A stretch of DNA of 64,000 bases from Neorhizobium sp. NCHU2750 (GCF_003597675.1 NZ_CP030829.1:1-64000), one strand, 5' to 3'; positions 17,594-27,070 are shown, numbered from the stretch's first letter. The notes: a model not told the origin generated them from the sequence alone. Translations and numbers: made by a program.

Positions 17594-18661
17594 TCAGAAG
17601 TCGACGAAGACGCACTTTCCGGCTGTCTCGCCGGCGGCGAAACGCTCGAAGGCCTTCGGTGCATCCTTGAGGCTGAACCGATCGGAGACGAGAAGCTCGC
17701 CGAGCGGCAGGCCATGACGCGAAATCGTTTCGAGGAGTTCCATCATCATCGGCGTGCTGTAGACCCACGAGCCGATCAGGGTGATCTGGCGGTGGATGAT
17801 CTGCGGGCTGACATCGAGATGGACATCATGGCCTTCGCCGACAAAGGCAGCGCGGCCCCAGGTCTTGACGCAATCGAACATCATCGACCGGGCTCTCGGA
17901 TTGGCCGAGCAATCGACGGCAGCCGATGCGCCAACGCCGTTGGTGAAGCTCAGAACCTCGTCGCGGACATCCTGCTTGGCCGGATTGATGGTGCGCGCCA
18001 CGCCGAGAGCGCGGGCCATGTCGAGGCGCGTCTCGTTCATGTCGACGACCATGACGCGGGCGCCCATGTGCTTGCCGAACATGGCAGCCGACAGGCCGAC
18101 CGGGCCGGCACCGAAGATGAGATAGTCGTCCATGCCGGAAATGCCGAGGCGGCGGGTAACGGAAAAGCCCGTGCCGGCACCGCAGGCAACAAAGGCGCCG
18201 GCATCGAAGGAAACATTGTTCGGGAGAATGACGCAGTCGCGTTCGTCTGCAACCATGAACTGGGCATTGCCGCCGTGGCGGTCGAAACCATAGGTCTCAT
18301 GCACCTCGGTGCAGGTGATGTGCCAGCCGCTGCGGCAATCCTTGCAGAAGCCGCAGCCGTTGATGTGATAGACGGCAACACGATCGCCGACCTTCAGGTG
18401 GCGGACGCCCGGACCGACAGCCGTGACAACGCCGGCCGGCTCGTGTCCGGTGATGGTCGATGGATCGGTGGCAACGCCGAGGATCGGCTGGCCGCGCTTT
18501 TCCTTCGGCACCTTGTAGATATATTCGAGGTCGCTGCCGCACATGCCGGAGGCGCGCATTTCGAGGAGAACCTCGCCCATGCCCGGGGTCGGCACTTCGA
18601 CATCCTCGACGGTGCAGGTCATGCTTCCCGGAAAGAAGACGCCCTTCATAAGCTTGGTCAT
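17594..18661 (-). CDS. Zinc-dependent alcohol (sugar) dehydrogenase
   Basis: A medium-chain dehydrogenase of 355 aa. The catalytic zinc site is in GMCGSDLEY and GHEPAGVV. The structural zinc cysteines are in CGFCKDCRSGWHITC, and the cofactor motif GAGPVG follows mid-protein. In this operon it probably oxidises an aldose to its lactone, or a sugar alcohol; the substrate is not determined. ATG 18661 has GAGGA 6 bp upstream. About 150 bp separate it from the binding-protein gene, including GC-rich inverted sequences that may lower distal expression. Confidence 0.88.
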   Translation of the reverse strand: MTKLMKGVFFPGSMTCTVEDVEVPTPGMGEVLLEMRASGMCGSDLEYIYKVPKEKRGQPILGVATDPSTITGHEPAGVVTAVGPGVRHLKVGDRVAVYHINGCGFCKDCRSGWHITCTEVHETYGFDRHGGNAQFMVADERDCVILPNNVSFDAGAFVACGAGTGFSVTRRLGISGMDDYLIFGAGPVGLSAAMFGKHMGARVMVVDMNETRLDMARALGVARTINPAKQDVRDEVLSFTNGVGASAAVDCSANPRARSMMFDCVKTWGRAAFVGEGHDVHLDVSPQIIHRQITLIGSWVYSTPMMMELLETISRHGLPLGELLVSDRFSLKDAPKAFERFAAGETAGKCVFVDF

Positions 18662-18813
18662 TTCAATTCCTCGTCGTTCTGGTGTTGGCGCGGGCAGGCC
18701 CGACGTCCTCTTTGTTGCGGACGCCTCGCCCCGAAGAGCGAAGCGGATTATCGGGGGGCCGCCCGGATGTCCGGCGCGATGCCACGAAACATCCTGACCT
18801 TGGGCTCTGGGCC

Positions 18814-19875
18814 TTACTCGCTCTGAGCCTTCAGCTGATACTTGGCGAGGACCGCAGCCAACGTCTTCTTCTCGCGGTCGGCGGACTGGTCGAGGTAGGC
18901 GGCAACGTTCGACTTGTCGACGAGCGTCGTCTCCAGCACCGTGTGGGGCTCGGCAGGCGCCTGGCCGGTGGCGAGCTTGTAGGAGAGTGCAATCGCCGTG
19001 GCGCCCATTTCATAAGGCACCTGGTCGATGGTGAAGCTCATCTGGCCGTCCTTGATCGCCTGGAAGGCGTCCGGCGTGCCATCGAAACCGCCGAGCAGGA
19101 CCTTGCCGGCGAGGTTCCGCGCCTTCAGGGCTTCCAGTGCGCCGAGCGCCATCGTGTCGGATGCACCCCAGATCGCCTTCAGGTCCTGATGCGCCTCGAG
19201 GACGTTCTCGGTGACCGTCTGGCCCTTGGAGCGGTCGAGGTCGGCGTTCTGCGATGCGACGATCTTTGCCTGCGGGTTGGCGCTCAGCCCCTGACGGAAA
19301 CCGTCATGCCGCATGGTGATGATGTCGCGGCCGGGAGGGCCCTGCAGCATGGCGACCGAGCCGCCACCCGACAGCGCCTTGGCGACATAGGCTCCCGCCA
19401 GTTCGCCACCCTGCTTGTTGTCGGCAATGACCGAGGCATCGACATCGGTGCTGACATTGATGCCGTCGGTGACGACCTTGATGCCCTGGTTACGAGCTTC
19501 CTCAATCGCCGTGTTGATGCCGTCCGTGCTGGTCGGATCGATCTGGATGACCTTCGGCTGGCGGGCGATCAGGTTCTCGATTGCATTGATCTGGGCGCTC
19601 GGAGCAAAGGGTGTCGAGGCCGGATTGGTGACCAGCGTCAGATCCACGCCGAGGGCCGCTGCCATGTCCTTGGAGCCCTTCGCAAAGGATGCGTACCAGG
19701 GATTATTGAGGGTCGGGATGCTCTGCGCGATCTTGATCTTGTCGGCGGCATCGGCCGTTCCGGCGAGACCGGCGACGAGCGCCGACACGAGGCAGGACGT
19801 GGCCATCCCGGCGCGCAGGGCATGTCGCCATCCGCGCTTGTAATTCGGAATGGTGCTTACGGTAGTGCTTGTCAT
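18814..19875 (-). CDS. Sugar ABC transporter substrate-binding protein (RbsB type)
   Basis: A 353 aa periplasmic-binding protein of the ribose/xylose class. The signal peptide runs to about residue 44 (GLAGTADA). The type I fold shows in IAQSIPTLNNPWYASFAKGSKDMA, VIQIDPTSTDGINTAIEEAR, VVTDGINVSTDVDASVIADNK and AIWGASDTMALGALEAL. It overlaps the permease stop by 4 bp on the same strand. Its partners are the permease and ATPase upstream in the operon. Substrate is unknown; context suggests a deoxy sugar or related aldose. Confidence 0.92.
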   Translation of the reverse strand: MTSTTVSTIPNYKRGWRHALRAGMATSCLVSALVAGLAGTADAADKIKIAQSIPTLNNPWYASFAKGSKDMAAALGVDLTLVTNPASTPFAPSAQINAIENLIARQPKVIQIDPTSTDGINTAIEEARNQGIKVVTDGINVSTDVDASVIADNKQGGELAGAYVAKALSGGGSVAMLQGPPGRDIITMRHDGFRQGLSANPQAKIVASQNADLDRSKGQTVTENVLEAHQDLKAIWGASDTMALGALEALKARNLAGKVLLGGFDGTPDAFQAIKDGQMSFTIDQVPYEMGATAIALSYKLATGQAPAEPHTVLETTLVDKSNVAAYLDQSADREKKTLAAVLAKYQLKAQSE

Positions 19876-20885
19876 TTGGTTTTCCTCCTATCCAAAGCGA
19901 CAGCAGCAAGAATGAGTCCCCCGACGAAAAGTCCCTGGTAGTAGGGGGAGACGTTCATGAGGTTGAGACCGTTGTTGATGACGGTCATCAGCAGGGTGCC
20001 GATCACGGCACCGATCATTGCGCCCTTGCCGCCGCTGAGGCTCGTACCCCCGATGACGACGGCGGCGATGACGGTCAGTTCGATGCCGAGGCCGGCCGTG
20101 GGTTCTCCGGAATTCTGGCGCGCGGTGAGCACCACGCCGCCCATGCCGGCAAGCAGGCCGTTGACGCTATAGACGATCATCTTCCAGCGGCGGGTATTGA
20201 TGCCCGACAGGTAGGCGACATGCTCGTTGCTGCCGATGGCCGTGGCATAGCGTCCGATCAGGGTCTTGTGCAGGACGATGGCGGCGACGACGACGACGAT
20301 GGCGGCGATGATGACGGGCACCGGAATGGTGCCGACCATGCCCTGGCCGATCCAGGTGAAGCTCTTCGGCAGGCCGCTGATCGGCAGGCCGCCACTATAG
20401 GCCAGCGCCAGGCTGGAGCCGATCGTCATCGTGCCGAGCGTGGCGATGAAGGGCGGGATGCGGATGTAGGAGACGACGAAACCGTTGACGAGGCCGAAAA
20501 CGCCACCGACAGCCAGGCCGGCCAGGATGCCGACGACCGCCGGAGACCCGGAACTGAGGACACCCGCTGTGACGATCCCGGCCACAGCGACGACCGAGCC
20601 GACCGACAGGTCGATGCCGGCGGTGACGATGACGAAGACCATGCCGGCTGCGAGGATCGCCGTGACCGAGCTCTGCCGCAGGATGTTGAAGAAATTGTAC
20701 TGCGAGACGAAGCCATCGGCGAGAATGCCGAAGACGACGCAGACGATCAGCAGGCCGATGACGGAGCGGCCCTTTTCGATGATGGACAGCAGTTGCGCAC
20801 CCGTGGATCTGCGTTCCGTACCGCCATCACCCGGCGTGGCAGCCGCGGCAAGCGACTGTGAGTAATGAGCATTTTCAGAAGGCAT
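19872..20885 (-). CDS. Sugar ABC transporter permease (RbsC type)
   Basis: A 337 aa permease of the BPD_transp_2 family with around 8-10 membrane segments. The family signature GIDLSVGSVVAVAGIVTAGVL is near residue 110 and the region GKGAMIGAVIGTLLMTVINNGLNL is near the C-terminus. It overlaps the ATPase gene by 11 bp and the binding-protein gene by 4 bp, consistent with one tightly coupled transport cassette. Confidence 0.93.
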   Translation of the reverse strand: MPSENAHYSQSLAAAATPGDGGTERRSTGAQLLSIIEKGRSVIGLLIVCVVFGILADGFVSQYNFFNILRQSSVTAILAAGMVFVIVTAGIDLSVGSVVAVAGIVTAGVLSSGSPAVVGILAGLAVGGVFGLVNGFVVSYIRIPPFIATLGTMTIGSSLALAYSGGLPISGLPKSFTWIGQGMVGTIPVPVIIAAIVVVVAAIVLHKTLIGRYATAIGSNEHVAYLSGINTRRWKMIVYSVNGLLAGMGGVVLTARQNSGEPTAGLGIELTVIAAVVIGGTSLSGGKGAMIGAVIGTLLMTVINNGLNLMNVSPYYQGLFVGGLILAAVALDRRKTK

Positions 20886-22368
20886 GTTCCATAACCCTTT
20901 CCTCGGTCAGGTTCGTGTTCTTGAGCGCCGCGCTGATGCGCCCCTGTCGCATGACGACGATCCGGTCGCTGAGAGCGATCAACTCCTCCGTCTCGGACGA
21001 CACGACGATCACGGCCGCGCCTCGCGCGGCGGTCTGGCGGATCATGTCCCAGATCCCTTCGCGGGCGCCGACATCGACCCCCTTGGAGGGTTCGTCGAAC
21101 ACGACCACTTCATAATCCTTCAGGAGCCAGCGGCCGATCAGCACCTTCTGCTGGTTGCCGCCGCTGAGAAGGCCGATGGCAATGTCCGTGCGGCGCGGCC
21201 TGACGTCGAAACGCTCGACGCATTCCTTCGCCATGCGCCTGACGGCCGCATCGTTGATGATGCCGAAGCGGGTGAGAGAAGCGATATGCGGCAGCATGAC
21301 ATTGTCCTGCACCGACTGGTCCAGCATCAGCCCTTCGGTCTTGCGATCCTCGGGGACCACGACGATGCCGAGTGCTTGCGTCTGGCTGGGGCTGCGCGGG
21401 TTCACCGTGCGACCGTTCAGCTTGATCTCGCCGCCGGTGATCGTGACGACGCCGGACAATGCATTGACGGCTTCCGTCCGGCCGGCACCGACCAGACCCG
21501 CCATGCCGACGATCTCGCCAGCACCGACATCGAGCGAGAATTCCCGCACCAATCCGTCCGTCGAAAGATTGCGGATCGACAGCTTGGCGGGCTTTTCGGT
21601 GTCCGGCGCGGTGTCCGGGCCAGCCGTTCCAAACTGATCGAGTGCCCTGCCCAGCATGGAGACGAGAAGCTGTTCGCGGCTGGTATCGGATGTCTTGACC
21701 GTCGTTACGTAGCGCCCGTCGCGCATCACCGTGATCCGGTCGGAGAGGGCAAAGATTTCCGACATTTTGTGGGTGATGTAGATGACCGAGATGCCCTTGG
21801 CGGTGAGCCGGCGGACGGCGGCGTGCAGGCCGGCGATCTCGCCCGATGACAGGGCGGCCGTCGGCTCGTCCATGATGACGATGCGGGCATTGCTGGCGAG
21901 CGCCTTGGCGATCTCGATGAGCTGGCACTCGCCGGTCGGCATGTCGCCGATCAATGTGGTCGGGCGAGTGCGGGTGCCGACCTCGATCATGGCATCGGCC
22001 GCCCGCTTGTAGATTTCGCCGCGGCGCATGAAGCCGCCGCTGGTCGGTTCCGAACCGAGCGCGATGTTGCTGGCGCAATCGAGCTCGGGAATGAGGTTGA
22101 GTTCCTGATAGACGGTGCTGACGCCGGCATGGATCGCCTCGCTCGGCGTGCGGAAGGAAACCTCCTTGCCGTCGAGCCGGATCGTGCCGCCATCAGGCCG
22201 GTACACACCGGCGATCATCTTGGTGAGGGTGGACTTTCCGGCACCATTCTCGCCCACCAGGGCAAGGACTTCGCCGGGGCGCAGGTCGAGGCTCACATTA
22301 TCCACGACCGTTGTCGTTCCGAAGATTTTCGTGAGACCCGAAACTTCAAGGCGCATCTGATCTGTCAT
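20875..22368 (-). CDS. Sugar ABC transporter ATP-binding protein (RbsA type, two ATPase domains)
   Basis: A 497 aa double-domain ATPase. The N-terminal half has Walker A GENGAGKST and Walker B IVIMDEPTAAL; the first-half signature is degenerate (PTGECQLIEIAKA in place of LSGGQ). The second half has the degenerate Walker A region GLVGAGRTE and a good signature LLSGGNQQKVLIGRWL with EVVVFDEPSKGVD. This is the standard RbsA layout. It is the first gene of the operon, with GGAGGAGG in front of the ATG and operator-like palindromes just upstream. Confidence 0.94.
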   Translation of the reverse strand: MTDQMRLEVSGLTKIFGTTTVVDNVSLDLRPGEVLALVGENGAGKSTLTKMIAGVYRPDGGTIRLDGKEVSFRTPSEAIHAGVSTVYQELNLIPELDCASNIALGSEPTSGGFMRRGEIYKRAADAMIEVGTRTRPTTLIGDMPTGECQLIEIAKALASNARIVIMDEPTAALSSGEIAGLHAAVRRLTAKGISVIYITHKMSEIFALSDRITVMRDGRYVTTVKTSDTSREQLLVSMLGRALDQFGTAGPDTAPDTEKPAKLSIRNLSTDGLVREFSLDVGAGEIVGMAGLVGAGRTEAVNALSGVVTITGGEIKLNGRTVNPRSPSQTQALGIVVVPEDRKTEGLMLDQSVQDNVMLPHIASLTRFGIINDAAVRRMAKECVERFDVRPRRTDIAIGLLSGGNQQKVLIGRWLLKDYEVVVFDEPSKGVDVGAREGIWDMIRQTAARGAAVIVVSSETEELIALSDRIVVMRQGRISAALKNTNLTEERVMEHAF

Positions 22369-22384
22369 GCAGCCTCCTCCCTGA

Positions 22385-22440
22385 GATGCATCACCAACGT
22401 CTGTGATGCATCACGTATTACGCATCAGATATTTAGTCAA
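22385..22440 (-). promoter_or_regulatory. Promoter and GntR-type operators of the sugar operon
   Basis: Upstream of the ATPase gene, GATGCATCAC occurs twice (22385-22394 and 22405-22414), exactly 20 bp apart. The second copy lies in a perfect 12 bp palindrome GTGATGCATCAC (22403-22414), and a partial third copy lies at about 22421-22427. On the minus strand a TTGACT (22435-22440) could be the -35, with a poor -10 near the TAATAC/TACGTG region. The repeats would then sit at and downstream of the -10, as expected for repression by the operon's own GntR protein. Confidence 0.55.
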
Positions 22441-22454
22441 CAGCTTTTTGGCCG

Positions 22455-23051
22455 ATGGCAGAGCTCGACGAGAACTTCCAGGTCTATGGCAGGCGCAAAG
22501 TCTGGCGGCAGTTGCAGCGAGAAGGCGACGGACATCGTCCGCGGCACGGTCGCACGGCTTATGCGGTCGATGGGCCTGCAGGGGATCATTCGGGAAAAGC
22601 CGGTCCGCACGACATTCTCGGACAAGGCAGCCCCGAGCCCGCTCGACCGGGTAAACCGCCGGTTCAAAGCCCCAGCACCCAACAGTAGGCACTTCATGAT
22701 CGGTGTCCCGCTCTTGGCGGCGGGCTCATGCACCGTTCGGACAGGGGCGTTCAACACGTGCCCATCCGGTACTCCGAGCGGCTGTCAGAAGCTGGCATAG
22801 AGCCTTCTGTCGGAAATGTCGGCGATGGTGATGACAATGTCCTCGCCATAGCGATCAACGGTCTCTACAAGGCCGAGGTCATTCATCGGTGCGGGCCATG
22901 GAGGAACTTCGAAGCACTGGAATTCGCCACTCTGGAATGGGTCGACTGGTTCAACCACCGACGACTTCTGGAGCCCATCGGAAACATACCGCCAGCCGAA
23001 GCTGAAGAACGCTACTACGCGATGCTGGACGAACCAGCCATGGCCGCATAA
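22455..23051 (+). pseudogene. Broken IS3-family transposase (OrfB) remnant
   Basis: Translated pieces in different frames match an IS3-type OrfB: ENFQVYGRRKVWRQLQREG at the start, then IVRGTVARLMRSMGLQGIIREKPVRTTFSDKAA and PLDRVNRRFKAPAPN in another frame, then HRSDRGVQHVPIRYSERLSEAGIEPSVG and the C-terminus EWVDWFNHRRLLEPIGNIPPAEAEERYYAMLDEPAMAA. The central part expected to hold the first two DDE catalytic acids is deleted, at least one frameshift is present, and no OrfA is found. It is inactive. Its left edge abuts the sugar-operon promoter. Confidence 0.85.
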
Positions 23052-23177
23052 CTCAAACCAATCGGCCTCCGGCGAACTGAGGCGGTTCAAAGCGGGCCTA
23101 AGACGGTCTACCGCGACATGCGGTTGGAGAGCAGGATCTTCTGATCCAGGCCAAAGAGCAAGATTTTCGTCGCGCGG

Positions 23178-23207
23178 ACAGGCAGCGACAAGAAGTGCGC
23201 TGCCTGT
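23178..23207 (+). terminator. Hairpin between the IS remnant and the oxidase operon
   Basis: ACAGGCAGCG pairs perfectly with CGCTGCCTGT across a 10 nt loop and is followed on the plus strand by ATTTTGTT. It lies about 40 bp beyond the end of the minus-strand oxidase operon and could stop transcription in either direction. Confidence 0.5.
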
Positions 23208-23247
23208 ATTTTGTTATCATCGAAACAAGGCAGGACCCTGCGCCTCG

Positions 23248-25554
23248 TTACATGCTGGCCGGCGCGTTCGACATCATCTTGTCCAGCGTGATCGGAAGGT
23301 CGCGAACGCGAATGCCGGTGGCGTTGTGGACGGCGTTGGCAACCGCTGCTCCAACACCGGTAATACCGATTTCGCCAATGCCGCGCGCGCCCATTGGTGC
23401 CTGCGGATCGGGTGTGTTGGTATAGAGGATATCGATTTTCGGAACATCCATCTGCACCGGCACGTGATATTCGGCGAGCGATGCGTTCACGATACGGCCG
23501 GTGCGCCCGTCGAAATTGGTTTCCTCGGTGAGAGCAAGACCGATGCCCATGACGATACCGCCCTTGAACTGGCTGGTCGCCATTTTTGCATTGAGGATCT
23601 GGCCGGCATCGAAGGACCCGAGAAAACGCGACACACGGATTTCACCGGTCAACGCGCTCACCCGCACCTCACAGAACTGCGCACCGTAGGAATGCATGGA
23701 GAACGCTTCCATTTCTGCAGGCGCCGGCGCGTCGGCCTGACAGACCAGCTCTTCGCGGCCCGCACGGGCGAGAATGGACTGATAGCTTTCGAAGCGATCG
23801 GGATCGTCGCGATGACCGAGGCCCCCATCCCGTGGTTCGACCTCGCCAAGCGACAGACCCGCGAGTGGCGAATCGTTGCCGGCGAGCTTGATCAACTCCT
23901 CGACAAACACTTCCGTCGCCGCGATCACCGCGCCGCCGATCGACGCCGTCTGGGTCGAGCCGCCGGCGATCACACCGCGCGGCAGGCTGCTATCACCATA
24001 TTCAAAGGTGACGTTCTCCATCGGCACGCCGAGCCGGGCAGCAATATGCTGAGCCTGGGCCGTCGCCGTACCCATGCCCATGTCGTGCACGGCAGTCGAC
24101 ACGGTCACGTGACCATCGGCCGTCAGCCGGATCTTGGCCGCACCACCCGGAAAGCGATGGTAGGGATAGGTTGCGGTGGCGCAGCCCATGCCAATGAGCC
24201 ATTCTCCCTCGCGGTTCTGCCGCGGCATCCGGCTGCGGTTCTGCCAGCCAAAACGATCCGCGCCGACCTCGTAGGCCTCAATCAGGTAACGCGACGAGAA
24301 GGGCTTGCCTGTGGTCGGGTCCTTTTTGGGCTCGATGCGGCGGCGCAGTTCGATCGGATCGAGGTCAAGTTTCTCCGCCAATTCATCCAGCGCACATTCG
24401 AGCGCGAATGTGCCAACGGATTCCCCCGGTGCTCGCATAAAAGTGTTGGCGAGCATGTCCATGTCGGCGACCTCCTGCGCCAGCTTGAACGCCCTGGCCG
24501 CATAAAGATGCCGCGCCGGGAAGGTAAACTGCTCCGGACAGGAATTGTGCAGTGTCATGGCCGCCGTACCGGTATGGATGAGAGCATCCAGCGTACCATC
24601 GGCCCGTGCCCCGAGCGCCACCCGCTGTTCCGTCACCGTTCGACCGCCAACGATGCGGAACACGCCTTCGCGCGACAACATGATGCGCACCGGCCGCTCG
24701 GCCAGTTTCGAGGCCGCAATGGCAAGGATCTGATGATCCCAAAGACACTTGCCGCCAAAACCGCCTCCGACATAAGGCGAGGTCACGCGCACCTTGCCAG
24801 GTTCCAGGCCAAAAATGTCGCCGAGTTGCCCAGCGGTCAGATCGAGCAACTGGCTGGCATCGTGCAAGAGTAGTTCGTCACCATTCCAGGCCACCGTTGC
24901 TGCGTGCAGTTCGATGGCGTTGTGGTTGTGACGCGGCGTCCGGTAGGTAAGATCCACCTTGACCTCGGCATTGGCGAGCGCCGTCTCGGCATCGCCGATC
25001 TCCAGCACGGGGGGCTGGCCGAGCAGAGTTTCCAGTTGTCGCGGCGTCTTTTTCGCCTCTTCGAAAACAGTGACAGCCGGCAGGCTGGCGTAGCGCGCCT
25101 TGATCAGGGAGGCGGCATAGTCCGCCTGTTCCTGTGTTTCGGCCAGAACGAGTGCGATCGGTTGGCCATTCCAATGGATCTCGTCATTCTGCATCACCGG
25201 CAGGTCACTGGCGCCGGCGGCGGTTGGCGACGACATCATCAACGATGGCGCTTTCATGCGCGGCGCGTTGCGATAGGTCATGACGAGGACGACGCCGGGC
25301 GCCGATTCTGCAGCCGCCACGTCGAGTTCGGTGATTTTTCCGCGCGCGATGCGGCTGAAGGCGAGTGCCGCATAACTGATGTTCTCATACGGAAACTCCG
25401 CGGCAAACCGCGCCTTTCCCTGTACTTTCAAAGGCCCGTCGATACGCGAGACGGGCTGCCCGAGAACGCCATGTTTGCGCAGCATCGGATCAGGCGTGAG
25501 GGCCGGCTGCCAGCGGCCCGGCTTGTTGGCTTCGGCTTGAGGTTGGACGCTCAT
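23248..25554 (-). CDS. Molybdenum hydroxylase large subunit (PaoC/YagR-like aldehyde oxidoreductase)
   Basis: A 768 aa xanthine-oxidase-family catalytic subunit that binds the molybdenum cofactor. Family regions are RIDGPLKVQGKARFAAEF (domain start), VTSPYVGGGFGGKCLWDHQ (Mo-cofactor contact), FMRAPGESVGTFALECALDELAE and MGARGIGEIGITGVGAAVANA, which carries the catalytic Glu. By size and gene order it matches PaoC of the PaoABC aldehyde oxidase, which oxidises aromatic and other aldehydes to acids. ATG 25554 overlaps the stop of the FAD subunit gene. No export signal is seen. Confidence 0.9.
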   Translation of the reverse strand: MSVQPQAEANKPGRWQPALTPDPMLRKHGVLGQPVSRIDGPLKVQGKARFAAEFPYENISYAALAFSRIARGKITELDVAAAESAPGVVLVMTYRNAPRMKAPSLMMSSPTAAGASDLPVMQNDEIHWNGQPIALVLAETQEQADYAASLIKARYASLPAVTVFEEAKKTPRQLETLLGQPPVLEIGDAETALANAEVKVDLTYRTPRHNHNAIELHAATVAWNGDELLLHDASQLLDLTAGQLGDIFGLEPGKVRVTSPYVGGGFGGKCLWDHQILAIAASKLAERPVRIMLSREGVFRIVGGRTVTEQRVALGARADGTLDALIHTGTAAMTLHNSCPEQFTFPARHLYAARAFKLAQEVADMDMLANTFMRAPGESVGTFALECALDELAEKLDLDPIELRRRIEPKKDPTTGKPFSSRYLIEAYEVGADRFGWQNRSRMPRQNREGEWLIGMGCATATYPYHRFPGGAAKIRLTADGHVTVSTAVHDMGMGTATAQAQHIAARLGVPMENVTFEYGDSSLPRGVIAGGSTQTASIGGAVIAATEVFVEELIKLAGNDSPLAGLSLGEVEPRDGGLGHRDDPDRFESYQSILARAGREELVCQADAPAPAEMEAFSMHSYGAQFCEVRVSALTGEIRVSRFLGSFDAGQILNAKMATSQFKGGIVMGIGLALTEETNFDGRTGRIVNASLAEYHVPVQMDVPKIDILYTNTPDPQAPMGARGIGEIGITGVGAAVANAVHNATGIRVRDLPITLDKMMSNAPASM

Positions 25555-26540
25555 GCGTTTTCTCCCTTCAGTTCGTCGAGGACGGCCACGATCGTGCGTT
25601 TCGCCAGTTCGATCTTGAATGCGTTTTCGCTGAGAGCGACGGCATCGGCGAGTTCGGCTTCGGCCGCAGCCCGGAAGCTTTCCACGCTCGCCATCTGCCC
25701 GATCAGTGCGGCTTCCGCCTTCACTGCGCGCCATGGCTTGTGAGCGACGCCGCCGAGCCCAAGTCGCACATCACGCACGATGCCGGCATCGTCGATATCG
25801 ACAGCGGCCGCGACCGATATGAGCGCAAAGGCGTAGCTGGCGCGATCGCGAACCTTCCTGTAGGTCGAGCGGCGCGCAAAGCCGAGCGGCGGGATTTCGA
25901 TTGCCGTGATCAGTTCGTCCGGATGCAGTTCCGTTTCGACCTCGGGGCGATTACCCGGCAGGCGATGCAGTTCGTTCAACGGTATGCTGCGGGTTCCAGT
26001 CGGCCCCTGCAGGTGGACCATCGCATCGAGCGCGACAAGCGCGACGCACATGTCTGACGGATGGGTTGCCACACAAGCATTGGATGCGCCCAGAATGGCG
26101 TGGTAGCGATTGAAGCCTTCAAGAGCATCGCAGGCGGTTTGCGGCTGACGCTTGTTGCAGCGAGCTGCATCGTCATAGAAATACCGACAGCGGGTGCGTT
26201 GCAGGATATTGCCGCCAACTGTCGCGACATTGCGGATTTGTGCACTTGCGCCGGCCAGAATCGAGCGTGACAATAACGGAAAGTCGGACCGCACAGCCGT
26301 ATGCGCAGCCAGCGCTGTGTTCTTTGCCGCCGCACCGATCAGCAGGCTGCCATCGGCACGCTGTTCGATCTCGCCGGGCAGATGCGTGACGTCGATAAGT
26401 GTTTCCGGCTGCTCCACGGTCTCGCGCATGAGATCGACGAGGTTCGTACCTCCGCCGAGATATTTCGCGGCGGGACCGGCTCTCTTCAGGCTTATCGCTG
26501 AAGCGGCGTCCGATGCCTGCTGATAGGAAAAGATGTTCAT
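25551..26540 (-). CDS. FAD-binding subunit of the molybdenum hydroxylase (PaoB/YagS-like)
   Basis: A 329 aa FAD subunit. The FAD-binding loops are KYLGGGTNLVDLMRE and ATVGGNILQRTRCRYF. The cysteine-containing insertion CRYFYDDAARCNKR resembles the extra 4Fe-4S cluster found in PaoB. It passes electrons between the 2Fe-2S and Mo subunits. It overlaps both neighbours by 4 bp, indicating translational coupling. Confidence 0.9.
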   Translation of the reverse strand: MNIFSYQQASDAASAISLKRAGPAAKYLGGGTNLVDLMRETVEQPETLIDVTHLPGEIEQRADGSLLIGAAAKNTALAAHTAVRSDFPLLSRSILAGASAQIRNVATVGGNILQRTRCRYFYDDAARCNKRQPQTACDALEGFNRYHAILGASNACVATHPSDMCVALVALDAMVHLQGPTGTRSIPLNELHRLPGNRPEVETELHPDELITAIEIPPLGFARRSTYRKVRDRASYAFALISVAAAVDIDDAGIVRDVRLGLGGVAHKPWRAVKAEAALIGQMASVESFRAAAEAELADAVALSENAFKIELAKRTIVAVLDELKGENA

Positions 26541-27070
26541 GCCCGTACCCTTTCCTCGCTCGATGCTGCCGGGCGCTGCGCCAGCGTTTCGGAAATGGCC
26601 TCGACGATGCCGTTATAAGCCCCGCATCGGCAGAGATTGCCGCTCATGCGTTCGCGGATTTCACGCTCGTCGATCGGGATATCAACGGCGGCAAGATTAT
26701 GGGTGACAACGCTCGGGATGTGGCGCTCGATTTCGCCGGCCATCCCGATGGCGGAACAGAGTTGTCCCGGTGTGCAATATCCACATTGAAAGCCGTCATG
26801 TTCGATAAAAGCCTGCTGTAGTGGATGGAGGTTGCCATGGGCGGCAAGTCCTTCGACCGTGGTGATGCGGCTGCCCTGATATTGGACCGCCAGAGCCAGA
26901 CAGGAATTGATACGCTCGCCGTCCACCAGCACGGTGCAGGCACCGCACGCTCCCTGATCGCACCCTTTCTTGGTTCCCGTAAAACCGAGATAGTTGCGTA
27001 GGAGATCGAGCAACGACGTGCGGATATCCGCTTCGACCTCGATAACCTCCCCGTTGATGGTAAATTGCAT
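26537..27070 (-). CDS. 2Fe-2S subunit of the molybdenum hydroxylase (PaoA/YagT-like)
   Basis: A 177 aa iron-sulphur subunit with two clusters. The plant-ferredoxin-type cysteines are in KKGCDQGACGACTVLVDGERINSC, and the second cluster cysteines are in QCGYCTPGQ and LCRCGAY. ATG 27070 has AAGGAG 8 bp upstream. Unlike E. coli PaoA there is no twin-arginine signal peptide, so the complex is probably cytoplasmic. Confidence 0.9.
   Translation of the reverse strand: MQFTINGEVIEVEADIRTSLLDLLRNYLGFTGTKKGCDQGACGACTVLVDGERINSCLALAVQYQGSRITTVEGLAAHGNLHPLQQAFIEHDGFQCGYCTPGQLCSAIGMAGEIERHIPSVVTHNLAAVDIPIDEREIRERMSGNLCRCGAYNGIVEAISETLAQRPAASSEERVRA

Noticed and set aside
23326..24873. Open frame of 515 codons opposite the molybdenum hydroxylase large subunit
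   Set aside because: It is the complement of a conserved gene, with no ribosome binding site or known motif.
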